A DNA stretch of 64,000 bases, from assembly GCF_013307245.1 (NCBI RefSeq), contig NZ_CP028941.1:1550001-1614000 (forward strand), written 5' to 3'. This document shows positions 36,884 through 47,820 of the stretch, piece after piece; the stretch's first letter is position 1; each line of letters begins with the position of its first letter. The DNA is from Polynucleobacter antarcticus (GTDB lineage: Bacteria; Pseudomonadota; Gammaproteobacteria; Burkholderiales; Burkholderiaceae). The translations under genes were made by a program, and so were the position numbers. The notes beneath the pieces are model-generated. The model was not told the DNA's origin and did no database searches. It was given only the letters and a program-made list of their open reading frames with translations.

Positions 36884-37663
36884 TCAGAATCTTGTTTTAG
36901 ATTGGGGGAGGGCTCGGCCTCGGCCTTGAGCCATGAGGTGTTTCATATCTGTAATTGCCGTCTGCCAACCCTTAAAAAGAGCCTCCGCAACAATCGCGTG
37001 TCCAATATTGAGCTCAGAGAATTCAGTGATCGAAGCAATAGGCATGACATTACCTTCATGAAGACCATGCCCCGCATTGACACGCAAGCCAATGCCCACG
37101 CCATACTGAGCCGCTCTTCTAATGCGCTCTAACTCTTTCATCTGTTCCTCGCCCGCAAGATCTGCGTAACGGCCAGTGTGCAACTCCACTACCGTCGCAC
37201 CAAGCTCTTTGCTAGCCTGAATTTGCTTTTCTTCGGGATCAATAAATAAAGATACCCGAATGCCAGCAGCTTTAAGTTTTGCAGTAGCTTCTTTAATAGC
37301 GTCAAAATAACGCAGTACATCTAAGCCCCCTTCTGTAGTAACCTCCGCACGCTTTTCTGGAACAAGGCATACATCATGCGGTTTTACTCGGCAGGCAATA
37401 TCAATCATCTCTGGAGTGACAGCGCACTCTAAATTCATACGGGTTTTAATTAAAGGGCGCAAGGCCAATAGGTCAGCATCTTTGATATGGCGACGATCTT
37501 CACGTAAATGCAAGGTGATGAGATCTGCGCCCGCTTCCTCAGCAAGACGAGCTGCCTTTAAGGGGTCTGGATAGATCGTGCCGCGCGCATTACGCAAAGT
37601 AGCTACGTGATCAATATTGATACCAAGCTCAAGCTTTGGGGCATTAGTAGATGTGGCACTCAT
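36884..37663 (-). CDS. pdxJ: pyridoxine 5'-phosphate synthase
   Basis: Condenses 3-amino-2-oxopropyl phosphate with deoxyxylulose 5-phosphate in vitamin B6 synthesis. The 259-residue TIM barrel shows [42 protein letters not shown] and [11 protein letters not shown], all family motifs. It sits between recO and acpS. Confidence 0.96.
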   Translation of the reverse strand: MSATSTNAPKLELGINIDHVATLRNARGTIYPDPLKAARLAEEAGADLITLHLREDRRHIKDADLLALRPLIKTRMNLECAVTPEMIDIACRVKPHDVCLVPEKRAEVTTEGGLDVLRYFDAIKEATAKLKAAGIRVSLFIDPEEKQIQASKELGATVVELHTGRYADLAGEEQMKELERIRRAAQYGVGIGLRVNAGHGLHEGNVMPIASITEFSELNIGHAIVAEALFKGWQTAITDMKHLMAQGRGRALPQSKTRF

Positions 37664-37675
37664 TACAGTAGCTTA

Positions 37676-38410
37676 CTAGATTTTCTTGAGGTCAATCAAA
37701 ATCTGGCGGGTAGTAAGCACTTGATCCTGGAGATGTAATCCGAGCAAAAAACGCATGAGTTGCTTACTCTCAGAAAGTGTTTCTACAGCAGAAAAGTCAC
37801 CTGCAGCAATGGCTAGTAAGGATCTACCACTCAATACAGGCCAATGCCCTGGATCATCTCCTTGAGCAGGCCTAACTCCCCGCTCCGGCTGATAGACATA
37901 TTGCTCACCTGAAATTGGAGTACTGTTGCTCTCCACACAATGGTCTAAGGCTGCTGCATAGCCTGTTTGCTGAAGCAATGTTAATTCAAACGGCCGCAGA
38001 ATTTCCTCTAGTCCCTTGGATTCAAACTCAAGATTAGATAAGGCAGAGATAGTGTGGGTGTAATGATCATAGAGTTTCTCGTGCTCATCTTCACGAGCTA
38101 GAAATTTAACGAGCAACTCGTTGAGATAAAAACCACAGAGTAATGCGTCACCTACGAGTGCGGGTGTACCACCTACCCACTCTGATTTAGTTAAGGTGCG
38201 AAGCTCAGACTTACCACTCCACGAAACCAATAAAGGCTGAAAGCGTTGTAGAACAGGGCGAAGTGTGGAGTGAGGACGCTTAGCGCCTTTGGCAATTAAG
38301 GCCATACGGCCATACTGCCGGGTAAAGACATCCAGAATTAAACTGGTTTCCTTATAGGGAATACTGTGCAATACAAAAGCAGGTTCGTCATTAATACGAA
38401 TCGAAGCCAT
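37676..38410 (-). CDS. recO: DNA repair protein RecO
   Basis: A RecA mediator that anneals DNA strands and acts with RecR in the RecF pathway. The 244-residue product has an N-terminal OB fold (AFVLHSIPYKETSLILDVFTR, GRMALIAKGAK) and the helical C-terminal domain (FYLNELLVKFLAREDEHEKLYDHY, RPFELTLLQQTGYA). The zinc-finger cysteines of some RecO proteins are not evident. It lies between era and pdxJ as in many proteobacteria. Confidence 0.94.
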   Translation of the reverse strand: MASIRINDEPAFVLHSIPYKETSLILDVFTRQYGRMALIAKGAKRPHSTLRPVLQRFQPLLVSWSGKSELRTLTKSEWVGGTPALVGDALLCGFYLNELLVKFLAREDEHEKLYDHYTHTISALSNLEFESKGLEEILRPFELTLLQQTGYAAALDHCVESNSTPISGEQYVYQPERGVRPAQGDDPGHWPVLSGRSLLAIAAGDFSAVETLSESKQLMRFLLGLHLQDQVLTTRQILIDLKKI

Positions 38411-38415
38411 GAAAT

Positions 38416-39354
38416 TTACTCTAGACCCTGCGCCCGTAACTCAGCACGATCATCAGCCCAACCCCGTTTGACCTTCACCCAGGTTTCTAAGAAAACCTTG
38501 CCATCAAAGAGTTTTTCCATATCGATACGGGCATCGGTAGAGATCTTTTTCAAGCGCTCCCCTTTTTGTCCAATAATCATGGCTTTATGGCTATCACGAT
38601 CTACCAAAATAGTTGCGGCAATTCGGCGCATCTTGCCATCCATCTTAAATTGATCGATCACCACAGTACTTGTATAAGGCAACTCTTCCCCTGTAAAGCG
38701 GAAGACTTTCTCACGCAGAATCTCAGCGGCCAAGAATCGCTCACTGCGATCCGTCACTGTATCGACATCGTAAACCGCTTCTGCCTCAGGCAAATAGCCC
38801 TCCAGCACATCTAATAAGCGCACGATATCACCCGGACTTTTGGCGCTCATCGGTACGATCTCAGCAAATTCGCATTGGCCCTGATCCTCATGTCCACCGA
38901 GCACACTCCAAGGCTGACTCATTTCTTTCATAAAGTTGAGTAAGGCTTGATCACGTTCAGAGGGCGTCTGAAAACGGCTATTGAATAAATCCAGTTTGTT
39001 TAATACCAGTACGACAGGCAAATCATTCGGCAGAAGACGCAAAACCTTTTTATCATCATCACCAAAATAGCCAGCCTCGACAACATAGCAAGCCACATTG
39101 ACATCCTGCAATGCCGTAGTCACGGTGCGATTTAAGGCTTTATTTAAGGTATTCATCAGACGCGTCTGAAAACCCGGTGTATCAATAAAAATAAATTGCG
39201 CTGCTTCGCGATTCTGTACCCCTAGAATGCGATGGCGTGTGGTCTGTGCTTTGCGCGAAGTAATGCTGATCTTTTGACCAACTAAAGCATTGAGTAAGGT
39301 CGATTTGCCCATATTGGGACGTCCGACAATGGCGATAGTGCCGCATCTAAACAC
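38416..39354 (-). CDS. era: GTPase Era
   Basis: An essential GTPase that binds the 3' end of 16S rRNA during 30S assembly. The 312-residue product has the G1 motif GRPNMGKST at 11-19, G3 DTPGFQT, G4 NKLD, and a C-terminal KH domain with [15 protein letters not shown]. It is 2 bases after rnc, giving the classical rnc-era pair that couples rRNA processing and assembly. Confidence 0.96.
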   Translation of the reverse strand: MFRCGTIAIVGRPNMGKSTLLNALVGQKISITSRKAQTTRHRILGVQNREAAQFIFIDTPGFQTRLMNTLNKALNRTVTTALQDVNVACYVVEAGYFGDDDKKVLRLLPNDLPVVLVLNKLDLFNSRFQTPSERDQALLNFMKEMSQPWSVLGGHEDQGQCEFAEIVPMSAKSPGDIVRLLDVLEGYLPEAEAVYDVDTVTDRSERFLAAEILREKVFRFTGEELPYTSTVVIDQFKMDGKMRRIAATILVDRDSHKAMIIGQKGERLKKISTDARIDMEKLFDGKVFLETWVKVKRGWADDRAELRAQGLE

Positions 39355-39356
39355 GA

Positions 39357-40166
39357 TTAGCCCTTCAGCTTAAGATTTAACTGCTCTTCAGTAGCTACTT
39401 TTTTTGCTGCATTCTTTTTGGCTGACCGAGTTTTTTTGGGCTTACCTAATTCTTGAGGTAGTGCTTTTTGTGCCACAACCAAAGCGAGCTTAGCGGCTGC
39501 TTGCTCTGCAGCACGTCTTGAAGCGCCCTCACCTTTTACGGCCAACTTCAAATTGGGTATCACGCACTCTACTTCGAACTGCTGATTATGAGCGGCTCCA
39601 CTTGTACCAGTAACGTTATAAGTTGGCAAAGGCAATTGGTAACTTTGCAAACACTCTTGTAATAGCGTCTTGTCATCTTTACCTAAGGTCTTAGGATCAA
39701 CGTTAGCCAAAATAATCGAATAGAGTTTGCGCAAACAGGTTTTAGCCGCCTCAAAACCTCCATCTAAAAAGATGGCGCCTGTTACGGCCTCGAGCGTATC
39801 AGCCAAAATAGAGGGACGACGGAAACCCCCGCTCTTTAACTCTCCTTCACCTAAGCGTAAGTAATCTGAAAGCGATAAAGTTTGTGCTATCTCGTATAAG
39901 GCCTGCTGCTTAACTAAATTAGCGCGCACACGGGATAAATCCCCTTCATCTAAATCTGAATAACGCTCGTAAAGCATTTCTGCGACGACGAAATTCAAAA
40001 TAGAATCCCCTAGAAATTCAAGTCGCTCATTATTCTTTTTGCTGTGGCTACGATGTGTGAGCGCTTGATTGAGGAGCTCTAGTTTTTTAAACGTATACCC
40101 CAACCGCTCTTGAAGCGGCGCAGTTTCGATCACAGCGCGGGCGTTCATTGCTTTACTCAAAGCCAC
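39357..40166 (-). CDS. rnc: ribonuclease III
   Basis: Cuts double-stranded RNA, including the rRNA precursor. The 269-residue product has the RNase III signature [16 protein letters not shown], the second acidic site [15 protein letters not shown], and a dsRNA-binding domain near 165-235. The Lys/Ala-rich C-terminal tail of about 30 residues is longer than in E. coli (226 residues). Its start overlaps the end of lepB by 14 bases. Confidence 0.95.
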   Translation of the reverse strand: MALSKAMNARAVIETAPLQERLGYTFKKLELLNQALTHRSHSKKNNERLEFLGDSILNFVVAEMLYERYSDLDEGDLSRVRANLVKQQALYEIAQTLSLSDYLRLGEGELKSGGFRRPSILADTLEAVTGAIFLDGGFEAAKTCLRKLYSIILANVDPKTLGKDDKTLLQECLQSYQLPLPTYNVTGTSGAAHNQQFEVECVIPNLKLAVKGEGASRRAAEQAAAKLALVVAQKALPQELGKPKKTRSAKKNAAKKVATEEQLNLKLKG

Positions 40167-40959
40167 CGATGCGGCCCAGATTACCTAGATTGAGCCAAAC
40201 AAAAAAAGCTTTACCTACCAGATTTTTCTCAGGAACAAATCCCCAGAAACGAGAATCAGCACTATTATCTCGGTTATCCCCCATTACAAAATAATGGCCT
40301 GCAGGCACCTTACAGCGAAGGCCTGCATTTTGATATTCGCAATTCTCAAACCCTGGAAAACGCTCGGCAGGAAAGCTTCCCGCTGGACGATCGGGGTCAT
40401 TTAAAATCTCATGCTTGTTGCCACCTAAGTCTGCAGGAAATGATTCTGCATAGCGCTTGGCGTACCGCATATTTTCCGGGTCAAGATATGATTCTCCGCC
40501 ACTGTATTGCAAGGGCTGATCATTGACCGTCAAGCGCTTATCTTGATAGAGCACCGTATCGCCAGGAATCGCCACCACACGCTTAATGTAATCAACGGAT
40601 TCATCACGGGGATAGCGGAACACTACAACATCACCACGTTTCGGTGAGCCCAACTCAATGACTTTTTGATTAATCACAGGCAAACGAATACCGTAGGTAA
40701 ATTTATTCACCACAATAAAATCACCGATTTGCAATGTCGGAATCATGGAGCCCGATGGAATTTTAAACGGCTCAACAATAAAGGAACGTAATACAAATAC
40801 AGCGCAAATGACAGGGAAGAAACTGGCTGAATATTCTAACCAGAGGGGCATGCGATCAATTCCAGCAGCGCGTCTTTGGGGTGCGAAGTGCAGCTTATCG
40901 GCAACCCAAGCGATACCGGAAATAACTACCAAGATCAACAGAATAAGTGCAAAGTTCAT
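40153..40959 (-). CDS. lepB: signal peptidase I
   Basis: Removes signal peptides from exported proteins. The 268-residue inner-membrane enzyme has two N-terminal transmembrane segments (about 3-20 and 44-60). The Ser-Lys dyad is Ser71 in [10 protein letters not shown] and Lys126 in [26 protein letters not shown] is the late conserved box. The last base of lepA overlaps its start by one base, the classical lepA-lepB-rnc-era operon. Confidence 0.96.
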   Translation of the reverse strand: MNFALILLILVVISGIAWVADKLHFAPQRRAAGIDRMPLWLEYSASFFPVICAVFVLRSFIVEPFKIPSGSMIPTLQIGDFIVVNKFTYGIRLPVINQKVIELGSPKRGDVVVFRYPRDESVDYIKRVVAIPGDTVLYQDKRLTVNDQPLQYSGGESYLDPENMRYAKRYAESFPADLGGNKHEILNDPDRPAGSFPAERFPGFENCEYQNAGLRCKVPAGHYFVMGDNRDNSADSRFWGFVPEKNLVGKAFFVWLNLGNLGRIGGFE

Positions 40960-42782
40960 TAATCATCCACCTGCAAAATTGCCAAGAAAGCCTCTTGTGG
41001 AATCTCGACGTTACCAACCTGCTTCATGCGCTTCTTACCTTCTTTTTGCTTCTCTAGCAACTTACGCTTACGAGAAATATCACCCCCGTAACACTTGGCT
41101 AGTACGTTTTTACGTAAGGCCTTCACGTTTTCGCGAGCAACGATATTGCTACCGATCGCCGCCTGAATTGCCACATCAAACATTTGACGGGGAATGATGT
41201 TGCGCATTTTAGCGACCACCTCACGCCCGCGATGCTGACTATTACTGCGGTGAACAATGACGGACAGGGCATCAACACGCTCGCCATTAATCAAGATATC
41301 GACCTTGACTACATCGGCGGGACGATATTCTTTAAATTCATAATCCATCGAGGCATAACCACGCGAGATGGATTTCAATCTATCAAAAAAATCCAAGACG
41401 ATCTCTGCCATTGGTAACTCATAAGTGAGCTTTACTTGGCGGCCCAGATAATTCATATCTGTTTGAATACCCCGCTTACCAACGCATAAGGTAATGATTG
41501 AGCCAACATACTCTTGTGGCATGTATAAATTGACTGTCACGATAGGCTCAAGAATGGTCTCTACCTTGCTGACTTCAGGCATCTTGGATGGGTTATCCAC
41601 CATCAATATCGTACCGTCTGATTGCTGCACTTGATAGACAACAGTAGGTGCAGTAGTGATCAGACTCATATCGTACTGACGCTCTAAGCGCTCTTGTACG
41701 ATCTCCATATGCAGTAAGCCTAAGAAGCCACACCGGAAACCAAATCCTAACGCTTGCGATACCTCTGGCTCATAGAGTAGTGAAGCATCATTGAGCTTTA
41801 ACTTTTCAAGTGATTCTCGTAATTGGTCATACTCACTCGCCTCTACAGGATAGAGTCCTGCAAAGACTTGGGACTTCACCTCTTTAAATCCAGGCAAAGG
41901 TACGAGCGCTGGTGTGCGACCCACTTGACCAGAAGAATGGGTAACGGTATCCCCCACCTTGGCAGCCTTGAGTTCTTTAATCCCAGCAATAATGAAACCT
42001 ACTTGACCGGCGCTCAGCTCCGGACGATCGACTGACTTAGGACTAAATACACCAACGTGCTCTACTAAGTGTGAAGAGCCATTAGCCATCAGGGTAATTT
42101 TGTCTTTAGGTTTGAGTGTGCCGTTCACAACCCGCACTAGCATGACTACACCAACGTAATTATCAAACCATGAATCGATGATCAAAGCTTGTAATGGCTC
42201 AGTAGCACTGCCTGTTGGCGGTGGTACTCGCCGAATCATCTCTTCAATGACTTCGACTACACCCATACCTGTTTTTGCAGAGCAGGTCATTGCGTCCGTA
42301 GCATCAATGCCAATAACATCTTCGATTTCTTGTTTGGCACGCTCAGGGTCAGCCTGAGGCAAGTCAATCTTATTGAGTACGGGCACAACTTCTACACCGA
42401 GTTCAATAGCGGTATAGCAATTCGCAACGGTTTGCGCCTCTACACCTTGACTGGCATCCACTACCAACAATGCGCCTTCGCATGCGGATAGTGAGCGACT
42501 AACTTCATAAGAAAAGTCGACGTGCCCTGGCGTATCAATCAGGTTAATGTTGTAGGTCTTGCCATCTTTGGATGTATAAAACAGGGCGGCAGTTTGGGCC
42601 TTGATGGTAATACCCCGCTCACGCTCAATATCCATTGAATCCAGAACTTGGGCTTCCATCTCGCGGTCAGACAGACCACCGCAATGCTGAATAATACGAT
42701 CGGCTAGCGTCGATTTACCGTGATCGATGTGGGCGATGATAGAGAAATTGCGGATGAGATCCATGGCGTCTTGTTTGGTCAT
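40959..42782 (-). CDS. lepA: elongation factor 4 (LepA)
   Basis: A translational GTPase that acts on ribosomes under stress and in initiation. The 607-residue product has G1 AHIDHGKST near residue 18, G2 [10 protein letters not shown]3 DTPGHVDF, G4 NKIDLP, and the EF4-specific C-terminal domain ([29 protein letters not shown], shown here only in name as the basic tail). Length matches the family (about 600). Confidence 0.97.
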   Translation of the reverse strand: MTKQDAMDLIRNFSIIAHIDHGKSTLADRIIQHCGGLSDREMEAQVLDSMDIERERGITIKAQTAALFYTSKDGKTYNINLIDTPGHVDFSYEVSRSLSACEGALLVVDASQGVEAQTVANCYTAIELGVEVVPVLNKIDLPQADPERAKQEIEDVIGIDATDAMTCSAKTGMGVVEVIEEMIRRVPPPTGSATEPLQALIIDSWFDNYVGVVMLVRVVNGTLKPKDKITLMANGSSHLVEHVGVFSPKSVDRPELSAGQVGFIIAGIKELKAAKVGDTVTHSSGQVGRTPALVPLPGFKEVKSQVFAGLYPVEASEYDQLRESLEKLKLNDASLLYEPEVSQALGFGFRCGFLGLLHMEIVQERLERQYDMSLITTAPTVVYQVQQSDGTILMVDNPSKMPEVSKVETILEPIVTVNLYMPQEYVGSIITLCVGKRGIQTDMNYLGRQVKLTYELPMAEIVLDFFDRLKSISRGYASMDYEFKEYRPADVVKVDILINGERVDALSVIVHRSNSQHRGREVVAKMRNIIPRQMFDVAIQAAIGSNIVARENVKALRKNVLAKCYGGDISRKRKLLEKQKEGKKRMKQVGNVEIPQEAFLAILQVDD

Positions 42783-42849
42783 TCAAAAAACGCCTTGTCA
42801 GAACACACCACCATGATGCGCTGCAAAAAGTCGTCTTATAAGGATTGTA

Positions 42850-42887
42850 ATGGGTGGCGCTAAATCAGCACCAAACCCATTTTTTTG
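42850..42887 (+). other. terminator-like hairpin on the plus strand between lepA and mucD
   Basis: ATGGGT (42850-42855) pairs with ACCCAT (42875-42880), with GG/CC and GC/GC pairs inside, and is followed by seven T on the plus strand. No plus-strand gene is present here. It could stop antisense transcripts coming through lepA, while on the minus strand it is only a hairpin. Confidence 0.45.
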
Positions 42888-42909
42888 CTAGAAAAACCGT
42901 GTTTTTAGC

Positions 42910-44370
42910 CTATTTTGGCTTTACTGGAATGACAAGGGTGCTATCGGCACGTCGAATGAAGATAGGCACCGCTTTATTGGCATCTAAACCCTTCACTAGG
43001 GTCTCAAACTGCTTTACCCCACTGATATCCGTATCGGCAATCCGAATAATCACATCCCCTGAACGAACCCCTGCACGGCCTAAAGGGCCATCGCCTAGGC
43101 TAGTTACCTCAACACCCCCTCGAATACTCAGCTCCCGCTTCTTGGCATCGGATAACTCAGCTACAGCTACCCCAAGAGAATTAGAGTTAGTACTGCCACT
43201 GCCAGAACTGGAGCCTTCGGATTTTTTGACGGGTGCTTGACTGGCTTCAGCATCCACCACGGTCACCATTAAATCTTTGGTACCGCCTTTACGCCAAACC
43301 TGAACGGTCGAGGTAGTGCCTGGCTTGGTATCCCCAACAGTTCTAGGAAGATCTGTGGACTTGGCAATATCACGGCCATTAAAGTTCAGAATGACATCTC
43401 CCGATTCGATACCGCCAGCAGCTGCAGGACCACCAGGCTCTACATTACGCACATAAGCACCGCGAGGCCTACCTAGGCCTAAGCTCTCCGCAATCTCTTT
43501 TGTGATTTCACCTAAGGCCACACCAATACGGCCACGTGTCATTTTTCCATTAGTACGCAACTGGTCGGCAACGCGCATCGCCTCATCAATCGGGATGGCA
43601 AAAGAGATGCCCATATACCCACCTGAACGACTAAAAATTTGGGAGTTGATACCAATGACCTGACCGGCAGTATTTAAGAGCGGTCCGCCAGAGTTACCCG
43701 GGTTTACTGCTACGTCCGTCTGAATAAATGGCAAATAGTCGCCGGTATCACGACTCTTAGCAGATACGATTCCCGCAGTCACTGTGTTCTCTAGGCCAAA
43801 TGGAGATCCGATCGCTAAAACCCATTCACCCACTCTCACTCTGGATGAATCACCGAGCGCTAACTTTGGTAAGTCACGGGCTTCAATTTTAAGGACTGCA
43901 ATATCAGTACGCTTATCAAGACCCAATAATTTGGCTTTGAACTCGCGCTTATCAGTCAAAGTGACATAAATCGTATTGGCGCCTTCAACCACGTGGGCAT
44001 TGGTCAGAATCAAGCCATTGGATTCAATAATGAAACCAGAGCCAACTCCACGGTCAGCTTCTTGAGGTTGGCCAGGTTTTGGCTGTGCTTGTTTTGGACC
44101 GCCCGGTAATCCTGGGATAGGCACTCCAAAGAAACGCCGAAAGAACTCTGCTTGTTCCTCTGGCATACCGGGAATACCGCCTTGAGACTGAGCGGCTACT
44201 TTCTCCGTAGTGCGAATATTGACTACGGCAGGACTAGCTCGCTCCACTAAATCAGCAAAGTCAGGAATGGATAGCCGCGGAGCCTGTGCGAAGGCCGCCG
44301 AGACTATCGGAGTTTGTCCAAAGCTAACAATTGTCAGGAGCGCTAGGAGCGCAATAAAGTACTTTTTCAT
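42910..44370 (-). CDS. DegP/MucD-type periplasmic serine protease
   Basis: A Do-like protease and chaperone for misfolded envelope proteins. The 486-residue product has a signal peptide (cleavage near AAFAQA, residue 30). The catalytic triad is His126 (TNAHVVEG), Asp156 (RTDIAVLKI) and Ser227 (GNSGGP). Two PDZ domains follow, near 265-365 and 395-480, joined by a Ser-rich linker. A Gly/Pro-rich segment lies at 85-105 before the protease core. Upstream of lepA in a cluster, as mucD is in many Burkholderiales (rpoE-rseA-rseB-mucD); those sigma-E genes are absent here. Confidence 0.93.
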   Translation of the reverse strand: MKKYFIALLALLTIVSFGQTPIVSAAFAQAPRLSIPDFADLVERASPAVVNIRTTEKVAAQSQGGIPGMPEEQAEFFRRFFGVPIPGLPGGPKQAQPKPGQPQEADRGVGSGFIIESNGLILTNAHVVEGANTIYVTLTDKREFKAKLLGLDKRTDIAVLKIEARDLPKLALGDSSRVRVGEWVLAIGSPFGLENTVTAGIVSAKSRDTGDYLPFIQTDVAVNPGNSGGPLLNTAGQVIGINSQIFSRSGGYMGISFAIPIDEAMRVADQLRTNGKMTRGRIGVALGEITKEIAESLGLGRPRGAYVRNVEPGGPAAAGGIESGDVILNFNGRDIAKSTDLPRTVGDTKPGTTSTVQVWRKGGTKDLMVTVVDAEASQAPVKKSEGSSSGSGSTNSNSLGVAVAELSDAKKRELSIRGGVEVTSLGDGPLGRAGVRSGDVIIRIADTDISGVKQFETLVKGLDANKAVPIFIRRADSTLVIPVKPK

Positions 44371-44436
44371 AATGCTATAGAGACCTGCTTGGTAAAAACC
44401 AATTAAATGACCTTAGGAAAGGACTAACTATAGATA

Positions 44437-45684
44437 TTAGGGCAATTTGCCAAAAATCAAGGTACCGTTAGTACCCCCAAAGCCAAAGTTGTTTTTAATG
44501 GCATGGTCAATCTTGACATCGCGAGCTGTGTTGGCGCAGTAGTCCAAGTCACATTCAGGGTCTTGATTAAAGATATTGATGGTCGGTGGGGATTTTTGGT
44601 GATGCAGGGCCAGAATAGTAAATACCGACTCTAGCCCGCCTGCGCCACCTAAAAGGTGACCCGTCATCGATTTGGTGGAATTAATTAGGGTCTTCTTAGC
44701 ATGATCGCCAAGTGCAGCCTTAATGGCGCCGGTTTCATTCTTATCACCCAGAGGGGTAGATGTACCATGCGCATTAATGTATTGAATCTGATCTGCATTC
44801 AGGCCAGCATCACGCATTGCATTGACCATGCAACGACGAGGGCCGTCCATATTAGGAGCAGTCATATGATAAGCGTCACCACTCATACCGAAGCCTAACA
44901 ACTCACAGTAAATTTTTGCACCACGTGCTTTGGCATGCTCGTACTCTTCAATCACAACAACGCCAGCGCCCTCTCCTAATACAAAACCATCACGGTCTTT
45001 ATCCCAAGGACGTGAAGCTGTTGCAGGGTCATCATTGCGTGTAGACAAGGCACGGGCTGAAGCAAATCCGCCAACACCCAATGCAGAGATAGTCGATTCC
45101 GCACCACCAGCGACCATAACATCTGCATCGCCATACTGAATTAAGCGTGCTGCCAAGCCAATGCTATGCAAACCCGTTGTACAGGCAGTAACTGCAGCAA
45201 CGTTAGGACCCTTCAGTCCAAACAAGATGCTGAGGTGCCCCGAAATCATATTAATGATGGAGCCTGGCACAAAGAATGGAGAAATCCTTCGAGGACCACG
45301 AGCCAAAAGTTCAGCACCGGTCTCTTCAATCATAGGTAAACCACCAATACCAGAGCCCACCATCACACCAATACGCTCAGCATTTTCTTCAGTGACTTGA
45401 ATACCGCTGTCTCGAATAGCCTGCGCTCCCGCCGCAATCCCGAAGTGAATAAAGGTATCCATGTGCCGCGCTTCTTTAGCGGACACATATTCTTCGACAT
45501 TGAAATCTTTTACCTCTCCAGCGAAATGTACGCTTAAGGGGGTGTGGTCAAACTTCGTGATGGTAGCAATGCCTGATTTGCCCGCAAGCACGTTAGACCA
45601 AGCTACATCAACCGAATTACCAACAGGTGAAATAAGGCCTAAACCGGTAACAACAACCCGGCGACGGCCATTTGATGCTGACAC
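44437..45684 (-). CDS. fabF: 3-oxoacyl-[acyl-carrier-protein] synthase II
   Basis: Elongates acyl-ACP with malonyl-ACP in fatty acid synthesis. The 415-residue thiolase-fold enzyme has the catalytic Cys168 in [12 protein letters not shown] and the two histidines in [12 protein letters not shown] and [11 protein letters not shown]. It is 31 bases after acpP, the usual acpP-fabF pair. Confidence 0.97.
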   Translation of the reverse strand: MSASNGRRRVVVTGLGLISPVGNSVDVAWSNVLAGKSGIATITKFDHTPLSVHFAGEVKDFNVEEYVSAKEARHMDTFIHFGIAAGAQAIRDSGIQVTEENAERIGVMVGSGIGGLPMIEETGAELLARGPRRISPFFVPGSIINMISGHLSILFGLKGPNVAAVTACTTGLHSIGLAARLIQYGDADVMVAGGAESTISALGVGGFASARALSTRNDDPATASRPWDKDRDGFVLGEGAGVVVIEEYEHAKARGAKIYCELLGFGMSGDAYHMTAPNMDGPRRCMVNAMRDAGLNADQIQYINAHGTSTPLGDKNETGAIKAALGDHAKKTLINSTKSMTGHLLGGAGGLESVFTILALHHQKSPPTINIFNQDPECDLDYCANTARDVKIDHAIKNNFGFGGTNGTLIFGKLP

Positions 45685-45715
45685 AGTATTCGTTTTGTAC
45701 TAAAAAGCTCGGGAA

Positions 45716-45955
45716 TTAACCCTGAGCTTTAGATTGAGCAAAATCGATAGCGAGCTGAACAGTAGTAATTTTTTCAGCTTCCTCATCTGGTATCTCGATA
45801 CCAAATTCATCTTCCAAAGCCATCACGAGCTCAACAGTGTCAAGAGAGTCTGCTCCTAGGTCATTCACAAAAGAAGATTCATTCTTGATATCCCCTTCAG
45901 CGACGCCCAATTGCTCAGCGACGATCTTCTTAACGCGTTGTTCGATGTTATCCAT
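45716..45955 (-). CDS. acpP: acyl carrier protein
   Basis: A 79-residue acidic four-helix protein that carries growing acyl chains. The phosphopantetheine serine is Ser37 in [10 protein letters not shown]. The start is the ATG at 45955 (MDNIEQRV), which has GGGGGA ahead of it. The frame opens four codons earlier at a TTG, which is not needed. It lies between fabG and fabF. Confidence 0.97.
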   Translation of the reverse strand: MDNIEQRVKKIVAEQLGVAEGDIKNESSFVNDLGADSLDTVELVMALEDEFGIEIPDEEAEKITTVQLAIDFAQSKAQG

Positions 45956-46056
45956 TAAATCCCCCAAGGGTTGTAAAAAAACGATGAAAAGGATTTTATC
46001 AGCTTGGCGGGCTTATTTAGCAAATCCGCCAAAAAATGACCAAATCCCGCTTGTTC

Positions 46057-46800
46057 TTAGGCTAAATAGAGGCCGCCATTGACATGTAAGGTATTTCCAG
46101 TGATGTAGCCTGCTGCTGGAGAGGCCAAAAATGCGACTGCCTGGGCCACATCCTCAGGACTACCAAGACGCGCCAAAGGAATGTTTGCTTTCAAGGCATT
46201 TTGCTGTTCTTCACTCAAAGCACGGGTCATATCCGTATCAATAAAACCGGGTGCAACACAATTGACAGTAATGTTACGGCTACCGATTTCTCGGGCTAAG
46301 GCGCGAGTCATTCCAGTTACTCCTGCTTTTGCAGCAGCGTAGTTCGCTTGCCCTGGATTGCCCATATGCCCGACGATGGAGGTGATATTAATAATGCGAC
46401 CGGTACGCACCTTCATCATCGGACGCATTACCGCCTGTGATAAACGAAAAACCGCACTGAGATTGGTGTCGATGACATCGGTCCACTCATCTGTTTTCAT
46501 GCGCATGGCGAGGTTATCGCGAGTGATGCCTGCGTTATTCACCAAAATACTGATACCGCCAAAATCTTTGACAATCAAATCGATAATGTCTTCGCATGCT
46601 TTTGGATCAGTCACATTGAGCACTTCACCACGGCCTCCACTCGCTTCAAGCCGCGCATGAATTGCTTTAGCGCCATCCACTGAGGTAGCAGTACCAATAA
46701 CCTTAGCGCCACATTTCATTAATTCATCAGCAATGGCTTGCCCAATGCCCCGCGATGCGCCGGTTACTAATGCGATTTGTCCACTGAGGTCGAGATTCAT
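46057..46800 (-). CDS. fabG: 3-oxoacyl-[acyl-carrier-protein] reductase
   Basis: An NADPH-dependent short-chain reductase for 3-oxoacyl-ACP. The 247-residue product has the cofactor loop TGASRGIG at 13-20, NNAG, and the catalytic set Ser141, Tyr154 and Lys158 (YAAAKAG). It is 38 bases after fabD. About 100 bases separate it from acpP, holding a TTGGCGG/CCGCCAA hairpin (46004-46032) without a T-run. Confidence 0.97.
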   Translation of the reverse strand: MNLDLSGQIALVTGASRGIGQAIADELMKCGAKVIGTATSVDGAKAIHARLEASGGRGEVLNVTDPKACEDIIDLIVKDFGGISILVNNAGITRDNLAMRMKTDEWTDVIDTNLSAVFRLSQAVMRPMMKVRTGRIINITSIVGHMGNPGQANYAAAKAGVTGMTRALAREIGSRNITVNCVAPGFIDTDMTRALSEEQQNALKANIPLARLGSPEDVAQAVAFLASPAAGYITGNTLHVNGGLYLA

Positions 46801-46838
46801 AGTTATCTTCCGAGATTACTTTTGTCTATTGCTACGCT

Positions 46839-47774
46839 TTACTTTACTGCAAGCAAAGCCTCATTAAGGCTCACTTCATCAAACACAGGCAAACCAACAA
46901 CATGTTCATTAATACGCTTTGTTAGACCAGCCAAGACCTTACCAGGACCGCACTCGACTACTTGAGTAATACCTTGCTGAGCCATGGCATTAATCGTTTC
47001 CTGCCAGCGCACTGGCTTTGCTGCTTGACGCACGAGCGCATCTTTAATCGCCGCAGGGTCACGCAAAATCTGCACATCCACGTTATTGATCACCGAGATC
47101 GCTGGGGTTTTGAATTCAATCTCAGTAAGGTAGGCTTTTAATTTCTCTGAAGCAGGCTGCAATAAGGATGAGTGGAAAGGAGCTGACACAGCTAAGGGTA
47201 AGGCACGTTTTGCACCTGCTGCCTTAAGCAATTCACATGCCTTTGTCACCGCATCACTGCCACCGGCAATCACCACCTGTCCAGGCGCGTTAAAGTTCAC
47301 CGCCTCAACAACACCACCAGAAGCTTTGGCAGCCTCTGCACACACCGTTATCACAATCGCATCATCCAAACCAAGAATGGCAGCCATCCCGCCGCTACCA
47401 ACTGGCACCGCAGTTTGCATTGCCTCCGCGCGAAAACGCACCAAGGGAACAGCATCTTTAAAAGAGATTACACCCGCAGCTACTAAGGCAGAATATTCGC
47501 CAAGACTATGGCCCGCCATTACTGTAGGCATAGCACCACCAGCGGCTAGCCATGAACGATAAAAGGCAATCGCTGCAGTCAACATGACAGGCTGAGTATT
47601 GGTGGTCAAAGCGAGTGCTTCTGCTGGCCCATCGGCGATCAGCTTGGCAATATCTTCGCCCAATGATTCTGATGCTTCCTCTAAAGTGGCTCGTACTTCA
47701 GGACGATTAGAGATCGTATTGAGCATGCCCACCGACTGGGAACCTTGACCGGGAAATACAAAGGCAAATGTCAT
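46839..47774 (-). CDS. fabD: malonyl-CoA-[acyl-carrier-protein] transacylase
   Basis: Loads malonyl groups from CoA onto ACP. The 311-residue product starts with FVFPGQGSQSVGM and has the nucleophile Ser90 in GHSLGEYSAL and the later conserved histidine in SAPFHSSLL. It sits between fabH and fabG. Confidence 0.96.
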   Translation of the reverse strand: MTFAFVFPGQGSQSVGMLNTISNRPEVRATLEEASESLGEDIAKLIADGPAEALALTTNTQPVMLTAAIAFYRSWLAAGGAMPTVMAGHSLGEYSALVAAGVISFKDAVPLVRFRAEAMQTAVPVGSGGMAAILGLDDAIVITVCAEAAKASGGVVEAVNFNAPGQVVIAGGSDAVTKACELLKAAGAKRALPLAVSAPFHSSLLQPASEKLKAYLTEIEFKTPAISVINNVDVQILRDPAAIKDALVRQAAKPVRWQETINAMAQQGITQVVECGPGKVLAGLTKRINEHVVGLPVFDEVSLNEALLAVK

Positions 47775-47820
47775 AGAAATAATCGCTAATGAATTTTGAT
47801 AAATTTAATGAGTGGCTAAT

